A stretch of 64,000 bases of DNA, taken from positions 74,194,858 through 74,258,857 of the forward strand of contig OY757010.1 in NCBI GenBank assembly GCA_963580285.1, given 5' to 3'. The stretch comes from Lucinisca nassula. Lineage: Eukaryota; Mollusca; Bivalvia; Lucinida; Lucinidae. Below the pieces are notes generated by a model. It was given only the letters and a program-made list of their open reading frames with translations. It had not been told where the DNA came from and ran no database searches. Both the position numbers and the translations under genes were made by a program. Positions 45,301 through 54,367 of the stretch are shown in pieces. Each line of letters begins with the position of its first letter. Within the stretch, counting starts at the first letter, position 1.

Positions 45301-48300
45301 ATTATCCCTTAATTATCCTTGTTATACCTCTTTATCTGGAGCTATGATGTCGTCTTTCTTTGTGGCTTTTTCCTTCTTTTTCAGATGTTAATACGAGTGA
45401 TTTTGGTTGATCATACTTGTATGTGAACACTGATCATAATGTGTGTCGGAACCTATTTGCATCACACACCTATTCTTCAATAATTGAGTCATGCATTAGA
45501 AATCAATTAAATTCCATCATGTTTTGCATATGCATTTGGCAAGTTCTAAACTGCAGTTCTAAATAAAGGTTATTACAGTACCATTGGCAAGTCCTAAGGA
45601 AAGACTATTACATGGTCATTGACAAGTTCTATGTAAAGATCATTACAGTTGTACTGGCAAGTTCTAAGTAAAGACTATTACATTTATTACAATGTCATTG
45701 GCAAATTCTAGGTTAAGATTATTACAATGGCATTGGTAAGTGGTGAGTGATTAGACTGATACAATGGCATTGACAGATGCTAAGTAAAGGTCATTACAAT
45801 GTCATTGACAGGTTTTAGATGTAAGTAAAAATTATTACAATGACAGTAACAGGTTCTACATACATGTATAAAGAAAGATTATTTCAATGTCATTGACAAG
45901 TTTTAAATAAAGGTTATTGCAGGTTCTACATTGTCATTGTTATGTTCTAAGTTAAAGTTATTTTGGTATCATTGGCAACTTCGAAGTAAGGATAATTACA
46001 GTGGCATTGGCAAGTTCTAAGAAAAGCTTATTAGGGTGACATTGACAAGTTGTAAGAAAAGAGTATTAACCTGGCATCGACAAGTTCTAAGTAAAGATTA
46101 TTACATTGTCAGTGGGAAGTTCTAAGTAAAGATTATTTCAATGCCATTGGCAAGTTCTGAGAAAAGATTATTAGGGTGACATTGACAAGTTGTAAGAAAA
46201 GAGTATTAACCCGGCATCGACAAGTTCTAAGTAAAGATTATTACATTGTCAGTGACAAGTTTTAAGTAAAGATTATTGCAATGTCATTGGCAAGTTCTAA
46301 GAAAAGATTATTAGAGTGACATTGACAAGTTGTAAGAAAAAGGTATTAACCTGGCATCGACAAGTTCTAAGTAAAGATTATTACATTGTCAGTGAGAAAT
46401 TCTAAGTAAAGATTATTACAATGTCATTGGCAAGTTCTTAGAAAAGATTATTACCGTGACATTGACAAGTTTTAAAAAAAGAGTATTAACCTGACATTGA
46501 CAAGTTCTAAGTAAAGATTATTACATTGGCATTGTCAAGAGTCTTAAGCATAGATTAGAACAGTGACTTAAGAAAGTTCTGAGTAAAAAATATTAAAATG
46601 ACATAGGCCAGTTTAAAGTAAAGCAAATATTATTACAATGTCATTTAGAAGTTCTTGTTTGTTTGTTTGGAATTTAACAGCTCAGTCAACACTATTTTAG
46701 GTCAGTTTTGAGCCGGTCAGTTTACCTATCCTCACTTTTCCAAGGTAGGCTTATAGGTAAATGGTTAACCAGTATGGCAGGTATCGAACCGGCATCCTCC
46801 TGATCACATCACATCCGACTGAGCTACCGGGGCTAGCTTTTGAGCAATAGAGTCCCGTTGAGTAATAGTCAAGATTGACAGACCAACGTAGAGATGTAGA
46901 TGTAGATGTAGAAGTTCTAAATACAGATTATTATAATGACATTGAGAAGTACTAAGTAAAGATTATTGCATTGTCATTGAGAAGTTCTACATGAAGATTA
47001 ATTCATTGTCATTGAGAAGTTCTAAGTAAAGATTATTAACAATGATATTGACAAGTTCTAAGTATAGATTATTACACTAGCTGACATTGCCAAGTTTAAG
47101 CAAAGATTAGTCCAGTGGCATTGACACATTCTAAGTAAAGATTACAACAGTGACATTGACAAAAGATTACTACAGTGACATTGACAAGTTCAAAGCACAG
47201 ATTATTACAATGCATTGTCAAGTTGTACAGTGGAATTTTCAAGTTCTAAGTTTAAGCAAAGATTAGTCCAGTGGCATTGACACATTCTAAGTAAAGATTA
47301 CAACAGTGACATTGACAAAAGATTACTACAGTGACATTGACAAGTTCAAAGCACAGATTATTACAATGCATTGTCAAGTTGTACAGTGGAATTTTCAAGT
47401 TCTAAGTTAAGATTATTACAGTGGCATTGAAAAGTTCAAAGCAAAGTTTATTAAGTTCTAAGTAAAGGTTGTTTCAATAAAATTGTCTGGTTTAAAGTAA
47501 AGCTTATTTCAGTGGCACCAAAGATACATTGTCATTAAAGCTTTAAGCAGAGATTATGGCAGTCATCTTTCAAAGCAGCAGTGCTTTATTTAAATTGCAG
47601 CCACATAGAAAATTCTAAGGAAAGATTAAATTCACAGAATCCCTTAAAAGAAAAACACACACATAAATAATTGATTAGTTTTATGATGTTTTTTTCAGGT
47701 TAGTTTGATGATTTATGATATTGATTATATGATTATGTACCTACTTCATCTGATTTATACATGGAAATATGGGACAAAAGGTAAAAGTGGTAATCTGTAT
47801 GATGCACAGATCTAGAATGTGATTATTACATTCACCAGAACTGTATACAGTTTGACAAGTAACTGTGGTCAGTTTCAGGACATTAAAAGCGTGTTGGAAG
47901 TTGTTAATTTCACTAAAATGATTCAGTGGAAAGCTTGTATGCCTGTTTGTTATTGTAAGTGTGTCACAAAATGATATGTCAGTACTTGCAGGACGTTGCC
48001 ATTAACTCCCAGAGTTTTTCAGTATAGTTTCACATGGAACAGTGATCATCATATTTGCCAAAATGCAGCTGCATGCATGTCAAGAAGAAGTTGCAAAATA
48101 TCATAATTGCATACCATATACAAAGTGCTGCATGCAAACATTAGGAATGTGCATAATGAAATGGCAGATGACATAAAATGTTTACATTCTTTATCATGAG
48201 CTCCCAGCCATCAGGGCTAGGAAAAAAAGACTGTGCTGCATGGTACTCCACACCGAGCTGAAACTGACCACACATGAGTACCGGTCAACTGCTTAGAAGG

Positions 48301-51300
48301 ACAAAGCCTGCCCATGCAAAATGGTGTTAGACCATCAAAATATGCATATAAGCCCTATTGGTTTCATTGGGCTGCACTGGGCTTGAGATGTCATTTCATC
48401 TCAAAATGACCTAAATAATGTTGACAGGAACATTAAACCTCAGTTCAAACCCAAGAATAATAGTGTTGATGGGACGTTAAATCTCAGTTCAAACTAACAA
48501 TATCTGAACTTTTTAGATATGAGAGAAATATCATAAGTTCCTGATTGCTTTCCTCTAACTTGAGCCACTTTATAGGAAATGGGATCTGCTGTTTGCGGAG
48601 AAACTTTGCTCTTAGGGAGCAGATTCTTTCCTGTATCAGAAAACCCCTTTTGATGTCATAGGGTATGTGTTAACATATTTGCCTACCATAATGATCCTAA
48701 GTATCAGGACAGCTAGGCCTAAGCAAACAGTGCAGACCCAGATCAGACTGATCCTGAAGGAGCAGTCAGATCAGGGTCTACACTGTTAGCCATTCTGTCT
48801 GCACCTTTTGGACTCCTTGCTGGATCGTGAAACAAACTTGTTAAAACTTTCAGAGAATTACAGCATTAAGTCCTCAAGGTGTCTGAACTTATAAGATTTC
48901 TACAGTATTCTGCAAGTGCATTCATTTCCTTCGAGTTTTTAAGTTTAAAAAATGGTTACAGAAACTGACAAAGTTATATCATATAACTGCTAAAAGCTTT
49001 TAAAAAAGCAGAAAATAGGGGTAGCCAACCATATGCGGACAGACATGCCCAACGAAGCAAACAGTGAAGACTCAAATGGGATGCAGCAGAATTTGGCATC
49101 TCATCAGAGTCTACATTGTTTGCTATTCATCCAGCTATTTTTAGACACAGCATTTGGTAATAAATTGTTCTAGGTTAAATTTTGGAGCAAGTATGGCAAA
49201 GAAGTAAGGTGTCCGAATTCTTAAGGTAAATATGGTTGAGCTACCACTATTTTCTGCTTTTTTACAGTTTTAAGGGGAAAGGGAACACCTTCAGGGGAGA
49301 CAACTCCTGCAAAAGTATTTCTGTCTCCCATGTCAATAGGGTCAGCTCTTAAAGGAAAGAATTTGCTTTTGAGGAGCAGATTCTTTCCTTTAAGAGTTGA
49401 CCCCCTTTTCAGTGGGACAGGGCTTAGAGAAAAGCGAACAGGAAGTCCCGAAAGTTGCCTCCCTTTGCAAAAATGGCAGAAAAACCTACCAGGTGTTCCC
49501 ATTTCCCTTAAGGGTTATTCGACCTAACTATATGTTCCTGTGATTTGAATCTTTTGCAGCTGGTGGTATACTGATAGATGATGATGGTATTGTACGAGAT
49601 GATTTCGATCTACTGAGCAAACATGGTAGTTCCACCCACTGGACTGACTCTGGACTAGGGGGAGATAAACAGTCTAGTACTCCATCTACTTTACGTCAGC
49701 TTGATCTTCAGTCATATCCAAGCTTTGAGGATGTCTCTCATCGTTTAGATGAAAGTAATGTTAATATAAGTGACTTGGAGGCATCAAAAGATGACCTAAG
49801 TTTTGATGCAGATTATGAAAATGATCGTGAATTTTATGGTGACCTGGATACTGCAAGTAAAGGAAATAATAGAAGTGGATTGAGTAGCAGGAGTAGTTTT
49901 AATAATTCTCTAAACTACGAAGATCCATTTGCAGCAGACAAGAAGGAGAATGATGAACATCAGGATTTATTTGGTGATGAATATTATAGGCAGTTACAAG
50001 AGCTTGGAGTGTTAGTTGATGAAAATGACTTTGTAAATCCAAAAGATTCACTGCAGGAATTTGAAACTTTTGAAGAGCATTATTCCAGAGACTTTGATGA
50101 GGAAAAAGATAAAGGTTTAGGGAATGGCTTTTTTCGTGATGGTGGACATACACCCACAAGGGAATCTGCTGATATTGGATTAGTAGAACCAAGTGCTGGA
50201 AGTAAGAGAAACTATTATGGAGAAACCAAAGACTTTGATATTTCAGATCATTTAGATCACTCTGATAGGTTTGATCAGTCAGAAAATGATTATAAAAGAA
50301 CAAGGCCAAACACAGCCAGTTCAACACGTACAATAAGTAGTCGGTCATTCCCGGAGATATCTCCTGAAGAGGCACTGGAATTATATACTGAAAGAGTTCA
50401 GCACATTGATGATGCTTCAAGCATTGATTTTGAGCAGTCACAAAAAACTATAGCTGATGATGATGATGGTGATGATGATGATGATGAGATATACTTTATT
50501 CCAAGTCAGGCAAGTGATGCGGACAGCCCAAAGCCTGCAAAAATACCAGCATATGATAATGAAAACGTCCCATCTATGACACCAAAGCAAAAGGACATTA
50601 AACGAAGAGTACCTACACCTCATAACAGAGATGACAGCTTGGATAGAAGTGGATCACTGACACCACAAGCAGATACAAGTAATCAAGGTGGTTACCACAG
50701 TCCAGAAGATAAATTTGACTCATTAACACAAGTGACACGTTTGGATTCTAGACAAAGAAGAAGTGAGGGTGATATATTTCGTCCAGATTCTGCATTAAGT
50801 GATAGGTCAGCAGCATCAGAAAGTGGCTCAGGCCACACTGCTATGATACAAACTCCTGCCAAAACAAATTTACAAAAACTTCCACACGCTAAATCCCAAG
50901 AAAGTTTCTTCAATATGGTAGAGGAAGAGAGTCCAAAAAGGTCTGAAAAGGGGCCAAAAAGACTTCTTCCTAAACCTGGTAGTGGGGATGTACCGGTGAA
51001 TCAATCCTTTAAGGTGAAAAGTAAAAGTACAACAAATATTGCTGCCATGGGGCCTGTAAAGCCCACTCATATGTCACTAACTGAAATTCAGCATATTGTT
51101 GATAATCCCGAGTTTGACTTAGATCAGAGTGAACCAAAAAGTGTGGGGTCTGATGTTCCTAAAGGTGAACTGACAAAGAAACTCAAACAAGAATCAAGTA
51201 AAAGACAGCAAGCTACACAACTAGTACAACAATTACAGGCAGATTATGATAAACTTTTATCAAAATACGCTTTGGCTGAGCTGACAATTGATCAGTTAAG

Positions 51301-51461
51301 GTTGGGGGCAAAGATTACCCTGCATGCAAACTCTCCGACACCCAGTCAGGCCACAAGTGGGTCAATCCAGTCAGCACAACAACTGCACATGTTACAGTTA
51401 CCAGGGGCACAGAAAGGTTTGGCAGCTTCTCCACTACAGGCACAGAATGTCTTCTTCCCAG
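36323..51461 (+). CDS. AKNA-family protein gene, 5' part (three exons, continues downstream)
   Basis: Three exons (36323-36392, 36847-36891, 49560-51461) join in frame through phase-1 GT-AG introns to give about 672 residues with no stop. The protein is acidic and low-complexity, with an Asp tract near residue 338 and many Ser/Thr-Pro sites. It ends in a predicted coiled coil (about residues 570-625) carrying DKLLSKYALAELTIDQLRLG. From memory this resembles the conserved IDQLRLG motif of AKNA proteins, which are described in vertebrates as an AT-hook factor and a centrosomal microtubule organiser. No AT-hook is visible in this part. Exons 1 and 3 both encode DDDGI(L/V)RD. Splicing is inferred from consensus sites and frame, not from transcripts. 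A fast-evolving unrelated coiled-coil protein is the alternative. Confidence 0.72.
36550..36780 (+). mobile_element. tRNA-derived SINE (Y family) in intron 1
   Basis: CGGGCCTCTGTGGCCTAATG with A box, B box GGTTCGAGCC and ATAATCTTGAAAGGGTCCTA. It ends about 65 bp before exon 2. Confidence 0.72.
36847..36891 (+). CDS. AKNA-like gene, exon 2 (45 bp)
   Basis: A pyrimidine-rich acceptor (GGTTTTTGACAG) precedes this exon and GTAAGT follows it. The length is 45 bp, phase 1 in and out, so it could be skipped without frameshift. It encodes LEEATHWMDLIIDKD across the junctions. THWMD resembles STHWTD early in exon 3, which supports membership in the same gene. Intron 1 (454 bp) contains a tRNA-SINE copy. 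Confidence 0.6.
37205..37290. repeat. Cassette 2 hairpin, CGCC/GGCG tip
   Basis: AACAGTATAGACCTAGATCA and TGATCAGGGTTTACACTGTC, with apical stem AGACGCCAC/GCGGCGTCT. A related decayed copy lies at about 37640-37690. Confidence 0.65.
37712..38851 (+). mobile_element. Element O: HINE-like element, 162 bp core
   Basis: The 5' end TTTTATGCCCCAGCCATTCG with a GTCTGTCCGTCC tract, units starting TCCGAAACTTAAACGCAGTC at 37789, 37951 and 38113 (162 bp), and the 3' end GGCGGGGGCATAATCGTCC with ATTTCTAGT. A G SINE sits in the fourth unit. It lies in intron 2. Confidence 0.6.
38295..38598 (-). mobile_element. G-type SINE inside element O, with target duplication
   Basis: TTAAACGCAGT (38284-38294) and TTAAACACAGT (38599-38609) flank it. 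Read on the minus strand, it has a B-box-like GGATCGAAGCC, the G body and a CAAACAAA tail. Confidence 0.72.
38855..40994 (+). mobile_element. Element E: HINE/Helentron-like element with 145 bp core
   Basis: The 5' hairpin (TTAGCTCACCTGTCAAGTAG) and 3' end (CAGGTGAGCGATTCAGGGCC) match elements A-D, but the core unit differs: AATGACATCTCCTCCTAGGC, TTCCTTGAGTGACCCTCTTT, AAAATGGCCGCCAGAGC. Most units are 145 bp; one is 132. It begins directly at the 3' end of element O. Confidence 0.65.
39095..39702. mobile_element. 608 bp TIR element inside element E
   Basis: CAGTCAGGTGCATAACCTGA and the complement of GTTAAGCACCTGACTG are inverted ends, continuing imperfectly to ACAAGTTA. TTAAA flanks both sides (39090-39094, 39703-39707). 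Removal restores ACCTTTAAATGACATCTCC. Without a transposase I cannot choose between a 5 bp duplication and a TTAA target. Confidence 0.75.
41225..41290. repeat. Cassette 2 hairpin, CGCC/GGCA tip
   Basis: GGCCCGGATCAGACGCCACA and GCGGCATCTGATCTGGGCC are the arms. It lies in intron 2. Confidence 0.6.
41545..41878 (+). mobile_element. K2-type MITE with two hairpin cassettes in series
   Basis: It has K2 left-end (TTACGGTGCGACATAGTTGA) and right-end (TCTTGTTCACATGATG) sequences. Between them are two hairpins: 41640-41695 with perfect CTCATTAGAACCACCTCA arms, and 41710-41780 with CTCGTTAGAACCACCTCC and a longer tip. Confidence 0.7.
42290..42515 (-). repeat. Dispersed repeat X, reverse copy
   Basis: Reverse match of 33790-34030, including GCTGTGACGTCAACCTTAAC and GGTCGTATTCAGACATTTG. 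It lies in intron 2. No other feature is recognised between 42516 and 42907. Confidence 0.7.
42908..43211 (-). mobile_element. G-type SINE
   Basis: TTTGTTTGTTTG tail complement, then TTTAACGTCCCCGTCAACAC through AAGCCCCGATGGGCGGGGGC. Confidence 0.7.
43248..43447 (+). mobile_element. I-type MITE, hairpin tip lost
   Basis: CCTAAGTATCTGGACAGATG, CAGACCCAGATCAGG and CTGATCAGGGTCTACACTG remain, with GTCCGAATTTTTAGGACTTT at the right. The apical stem is deleted. Confidence 0.6.
43452..43762 (+). mobile_element. G-type SINE
   Basis: CCATAGGGGCTTGAAGAAAT through GACGGGGACGTTAAACCTCA with a CAAATCAAACAAA tail. With the reverse copy at 42908 it makes an inverted SINE pair about 240 bp apart in intron 2. 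Nothing is recognised between 43763 and 44340. Confidence 0.72.
44351..45030 (+). repeat. Poly-G tract and about 144 bp tandem array
   Basis: 17 G's (44351-44367) precede about five units with AACATTGGCCATAACTTTTG, TTTCATATTTCACATGTGCA and ACAAGACCTTTCTAGTGGTA. The unit matches the core of element M, so this is a HINE-like core without clear termini. Confidence 0.75.
45173..45319. repeat. Long palindrome with hairpin cassette 1
   Basis: Arms of about 72 bp, with few mismatches, meet at CGCCTCGATGAGGCG. The core TACTTGTTAGAATCGCCTC is perfectly paired. Outer arms (TAATTAAGTGATAATTTTCC) differ from K1, K2 and L. Confidence 0.85.
46656..46909 (-). mobile_element. tRNA-derived SINE (P family) in the minisatellite
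   Basis: On the minus strand, A box GGTAGCTCAGTCGG and B box GGTTCGATACC, then a body ending AATAGTGTTGACTGAGCTGT with an AAACAAACAA tail. AGAAGTTCT flanks both sides (46647-46655, 46910-46918), though this also resembles the minisatellite unit. Confidence 0.75.
47101..47412 (+). repeat. 156 bp direct duplication
   Basis: CAAAGATTAGTCCAGTGGCA starts at 47101 and 47257. The two copies look identical until the last few bases. Confidence 0.9.
47513..48185. other. No recognisable feature
   Basis: Intronic AT-rich sequence without a recognised repeat or exon. Confidence 0.45.
48190..48510 (+). mobile_element. G-type SINE with duplicated 3' end
   Basis: CCATCAGGGCTAGGAAAAAA through GACAGGAACATTAAACCTCA, then a second 3' end (AGTGTTGATGGGACGTTAAA) about 45 bp on. 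Confidence 0.62.
48690..48905 (+). mobile_element. I-type MITE
   Basis: ATCCTAAGTATCAGGACAGC, arms GACCCAGATCAGACTGATCC and TCAGATCAGGGTCTACACTG, then CACCTTTTGGACTCCTTGCT. Confidence 0.65.
49055..49165. repeat. Cassette 2 hairpin with GCAGCAGAATTTGGC tip
   Basis: AACAGTGAAGACTCAAATGG and TCATCAGAGTCTACATTGTT are the arms, followed by CCAGCTATTTTTAGACACAG. Confidence 0.55.
49270..49511. mobile_element. U-type MITE just upstream of exon 3
   Basis: TTAA-GGGGAAAGGGAACACC and GGTGTTCCCATTTCCC-TTAA. It ends 48 bp before exon 3 starts, so it abuts the likely branch-point region of intron 2. Confidence 0.75.
49560..51461 (+). CDS. AKNA-like gene, exon 3 (1902 bp)
   Basis: The acceptor is GAATCTTTTGCAG, ending at 49559. 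The exon is exactly 634 codons, phase 1 in and out, and fully open. It begins TGGILIDDDGIVRDDFD and ends NVFFP before the donor CAG|GTAAAT. If unspliced, the frame stops three codons later. The open frame is not limited to the stretch starting at the TTG at 49775. Codon use is AT-rich but clearly coding, in contrast to the flanks. The GAT-rich tract at about 50456-50490 encodes the Asp run. The C-terminal part holds the coiled coil and the IDQLRLGAK motif. Confidence 0.85.
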
Positions 51462-51507
51462 GTAAATGCTAGACACTTTTTTTTGCCTCTTATAGCTTCA
51501 AGATACA

Positions 51508-51737
51508 CCACAACCTCTTTATAACACTGTTGTTGGGGTCCAAAGCAGTAACCATGTTAGTTAAACAACTGTGTTATATCCAAACAAAAATGTGAAGATT
51601 ATGTAGAAAAATGACCATTAATGGTCATTTTTCTATATAACCTTCAAATTTTTGGGATCCATCTTGAAACTGTGTTATATTCAAAAGTGTGTTATAATGA
51701 ACCATGTTTTAATGAAGTTGTGGTGTATTGGGAATAA
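51508..51737 (+). mobile_element. V-type MITE, intact
   Basis: TACACCACAACCTCTTTATA and the complement of TTAATGAAGTTGTGGTGTA are inverted ends. The central palindrome is GACCATTAATGGTC. It starts about 45 bp after exon 3. Confidence 0.68.
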
Positions 51738-51747
51738 TGAGGATATT

Positions 51748-52385
51748 TTTATGTCCCCGGTAGTGATGGTGGGGACATATTGTGTTTGCCCTGTCTGTTT
51801 GTTGGTTTGAATGTGGACAACTTTAACATTGGTCATTACTTTTGAACCGTTTTGGTTAGAGTCTTCATATTTGGCATGTAGGTTCCTTGTGATAAGGGCT
51901 TTCCAAACATACAAATAAAATTGACCTGTGACCTTGAACTTGACCTATTCCCTACTTTAAAGAAAACAATCGTTGGTTTGTATGGGGACAACTTAACGTG
52001 GTCATAACTTTTGAACCAGTTGAGATGGAGCCTTCATATTTGGCAAGTAGGTTCCTTGTGACAAGGGCTTTCCAAACGTACAAAAATATTTGACCTGTGA
52101 CCTTGACCTTGACCCATGACCTACTTTATAGACAAAACAAAAAAAAATTTGGTACTACTGAACCGTTTGAGATAGAGCCTTCATATTTGGCATGTGGGTT
52201 CTTTGTGACAAGGACTTCCCACTTACACAAAAACAATTGACCTTTGACCTTGACCCCTGACCTACATTTAAGAAAAAAATAACATTGGTCATAACTTTTG
52301 AACTATTTGAGATAGAGCCTTCAAATTTTGCATGTAGGTTCCTTCTATTAAGGGCTTCCTGTCCATGCAAAAAATCTGACAGAAA
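51748..52385 (+). mobile_element. Element Q: HINE-like element
   Basis: The 5' hairpin TATGTCCCCGGTAGTGATGG with TGGGGACATA is followed by CTGTCTGTTTG and about four units with CATAACTTTTGAACCGTTTG and TTCATATTTGGCATGTAGG. No clear 3' end. A remnant of cassette 1 lies at 52468-52505. Confidence 0.55.
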
Positions 52386-52929
52386 TTGACACTCACGGTC
52401 ATCATATGGAAGTTATGAAGCTTGCCATATAAACTTGTATCATGAATTCGTATTTGTAAGATCTATATTTTTTGGGTACTTGTTAGAATAGCAAGTATCC
52501 ACAGCACAGGGTTTTATGAAGGTAAATTAAAATCTTTTAATGATCCTCCATTCTACCTTTTCCATGGTGCTTCCGTGTAGACCTAGATGAGATGGTTTAG
52601 AGTGTAGCATATGATCAACAGGCATTTCTGAAAATCAGATAAATACAGACCAAATTTACTGAACTCTACACAAGGAATTGAAGTGTCATAAAACACATCT
52701 CTTTCAATTTTTTAAGTGATATTGATATTTGGATTAGGTCACAATATGTTTTTGAAAATTTGTAAATCTTTTCAGTCTACACAATTTCATGTATATTAAG
52801 CTTCGAATTAGTAATCTTTAAACTACATTCTATGAACAAAATAAAATCAAATCAAATCAGTGCCTAGTGTAATTGTAACTTGCATTAATGCATAAGTGCT
52901 TAACCCATTGCAGGCGGGAAACACCTAAA

Positions 52930-53015
52930 GTGGTACCTTGGCAAACAGTGCAGGTCGCGATCAGATGCCGCAGAGCAAGGCGTGTGATCAGGACCTCCAC
53001 AGCTTGCTAAAAGTT
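52930..53015. repeat. Cassette 2 hairpin, degenerate
   Basis: AACAGTGCAGGTCGCGATCA and TGATCAGGACCTCCACAGC with tip GATGCCGCAGAGCAAGGCGT. Confidence 0.5.
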
Positions 53016-53039
53016 CAGTCATTCAGTGATTTTTTTACC

Positions 53040-53510
53040 CCTGCGTCCTAGAAATGGGACTTTCACACAAGCAAGTTCAATGCGAACATCAAAGTTTTCC
53101 ACCATCCAAATCGCCGCCACCAAACCACCAATACCATTTTTCTGCACGTGATCGGTAAATGATGTCATCCGATGCCAACAACCCCACACGTGTTTAATGC
53201 CATTGTTTTATTTTAATGGGGTGTATATCTTTCCTAAAAAAATTGTTTAGAGCCGGTAAAAATATTTTCTTGATAGCGAAACGGTTGTGAATAGAGGTGG
53301 ATAGAAAACAGCGTTTTGCACAGCTCCGGAATTATCCCCAGAAGCTCGATCAACAGCGTTCGACTTTTCCCGCCCAGCGTCTGCTATTTGCGGCCAAAAC
53401 ATAACATTCACAAGATAGTAGAATAGTCCATTTTTATTATGCATACATCTACCGTTAGATGTAGATAATTGTCTGAGGAGCAATTAAATCATTTTCACAT
53501 TGTTTTTACT
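53040..53510 (-). mobile_element. Relative of the 914-2211 transposon interior
   Basis: The reverse complement matches 1530-1930: GATTTAATTGCTCC, GTTATGTTTTGGC, GATCACGTGCAGAAAAA, GAAAACTTTGATGTTCGCAT. The CCGTATTCGGG terminal repeats were not found here. Confidence 0.65.
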
Positions 53511-53766
53511 CATGGATTTTTCCAGCCCTGGCTTTTCTCTCCCTAGTTCTGTTTCTCAGTAACCACTAGCCAGATTCCATGATGCTAACTGTTTGTCAAA
53601 AGTTGTATTCAGCTCTACTCAAACTCCTGCCAGTGATCTTGAAGACAAGGTCATGGACTTGGAAATTTTATGTTTTAAGACAGTTTCCAAAGAGATGTGC
53701 TGTCAATCTGACAAGGAGCTCTGCTCAGTTTAAGAGGACTGGTCTGTGTTTTCATTTTCCTTATAG

Positions 53767-53799
53767 TTGTTGTACATGAGCCTGTGGCACCTGATTTTG
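53767..53799 (+). CDS. Candidate 33 bp microexon of the AKNA-like gene
   Basis: The acceptor TTTTCATTTTCCTTATAG is followed by 33 bases and then the donor G|GTAAGG. Phase 1 in and out matches exons 1-3. Joined to exon 3 it adds VVVHEPVAPDF with no stop. The splice signals are good, but the exon is too short for the sequence alone to prove it. Confidence 0.33.
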
Positions 53800-54009
53800 G
53801 TAAGGTCATTAAACTTGGTTTAAACTTATTCACTTTCAGTTTAGAATTCTCCACAGTTACAGCACAGTGTAGATTAGGTCCACAGGTTTATTTGGTAATA
53901 CCCGGACCTATGCCATGGGCTCAGTGACATTTTCCCTGGCCAGCTATGCTGTTCGTAGACAGTTCTTGTTGACTACCAACCAAATAACTTGATTATTATT
54001 GCCCCGTTC

Positions 54010-54272
54010 ATCCAGGCTTGGAGAAATAGATTGTCCTGCGTGATGCTTCTGAAACTGACCACACATGATCCTGCCCAGACAAAGTGGTGTGAGTCAGACC
54101 ATCCATTGCATATAAACCCTATTGGTTTCACTGGGCGACATGGATTGAGATGTCATTTCATCTCAATATTGGGTAAAAGTCCCACAAAATTCCAAGCAAT
54201 GTCTCCAAAAAGACCAAATAGTGTTGACGTGGACATTAACCTCCATCAAACAAACAAACAAATAACTCTATT
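54010..54272 (+). mobile_element. G-type SINE
   Basis: CATCCAGGCTTGGAGAAATA to GACGTGGACATTAACCTC with a CAAACAAACAAA tail; the head region is shortened. Confidence 0.65.
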
Positions 54273-54367
54273 TAATTATACCTACCGGTATAAATTAACC
54301 TACTGAATGACAAACGATCAGAAGCCATCTGATCTGAATTCACACTGTTTGCACAGGTACTAAGATT

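Larger units (their letters stand above)
45540..47510 (+). repeat. 35 bp minisatellite in intron 2
   Basis: Unit CAAGTTCTAAGTAAAGATTATTACA plus TTGNCATTGA. TTAG/CNGTGAC markers at 46031, 46171, 46311 and 46451 give an exact 140 bp higher-order repeat of four units. Outer units are diverged. A SINE interrupts it. Confidence 0.88.

Noticed and set aside
45540..47510. CRISPR-like regular repeats
   Set aside because: The spacers are themselves repeats of the same 35 bp unit; this is a minisatellite in animal DNA.
49899..50441. 180-codon open frame on the minus strand
   Set aside because: It is the antisense shadow of exon 3, which has a better-supported reading frame and splice context.
53579..53779. 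Frame with AVFSSTQTPASDLEDKV-like text in another phase (about 53580-53740)
   Set aside because: It looked exon-like, but I could not find a matching pair of splice sites in phase, and it ends in stops.
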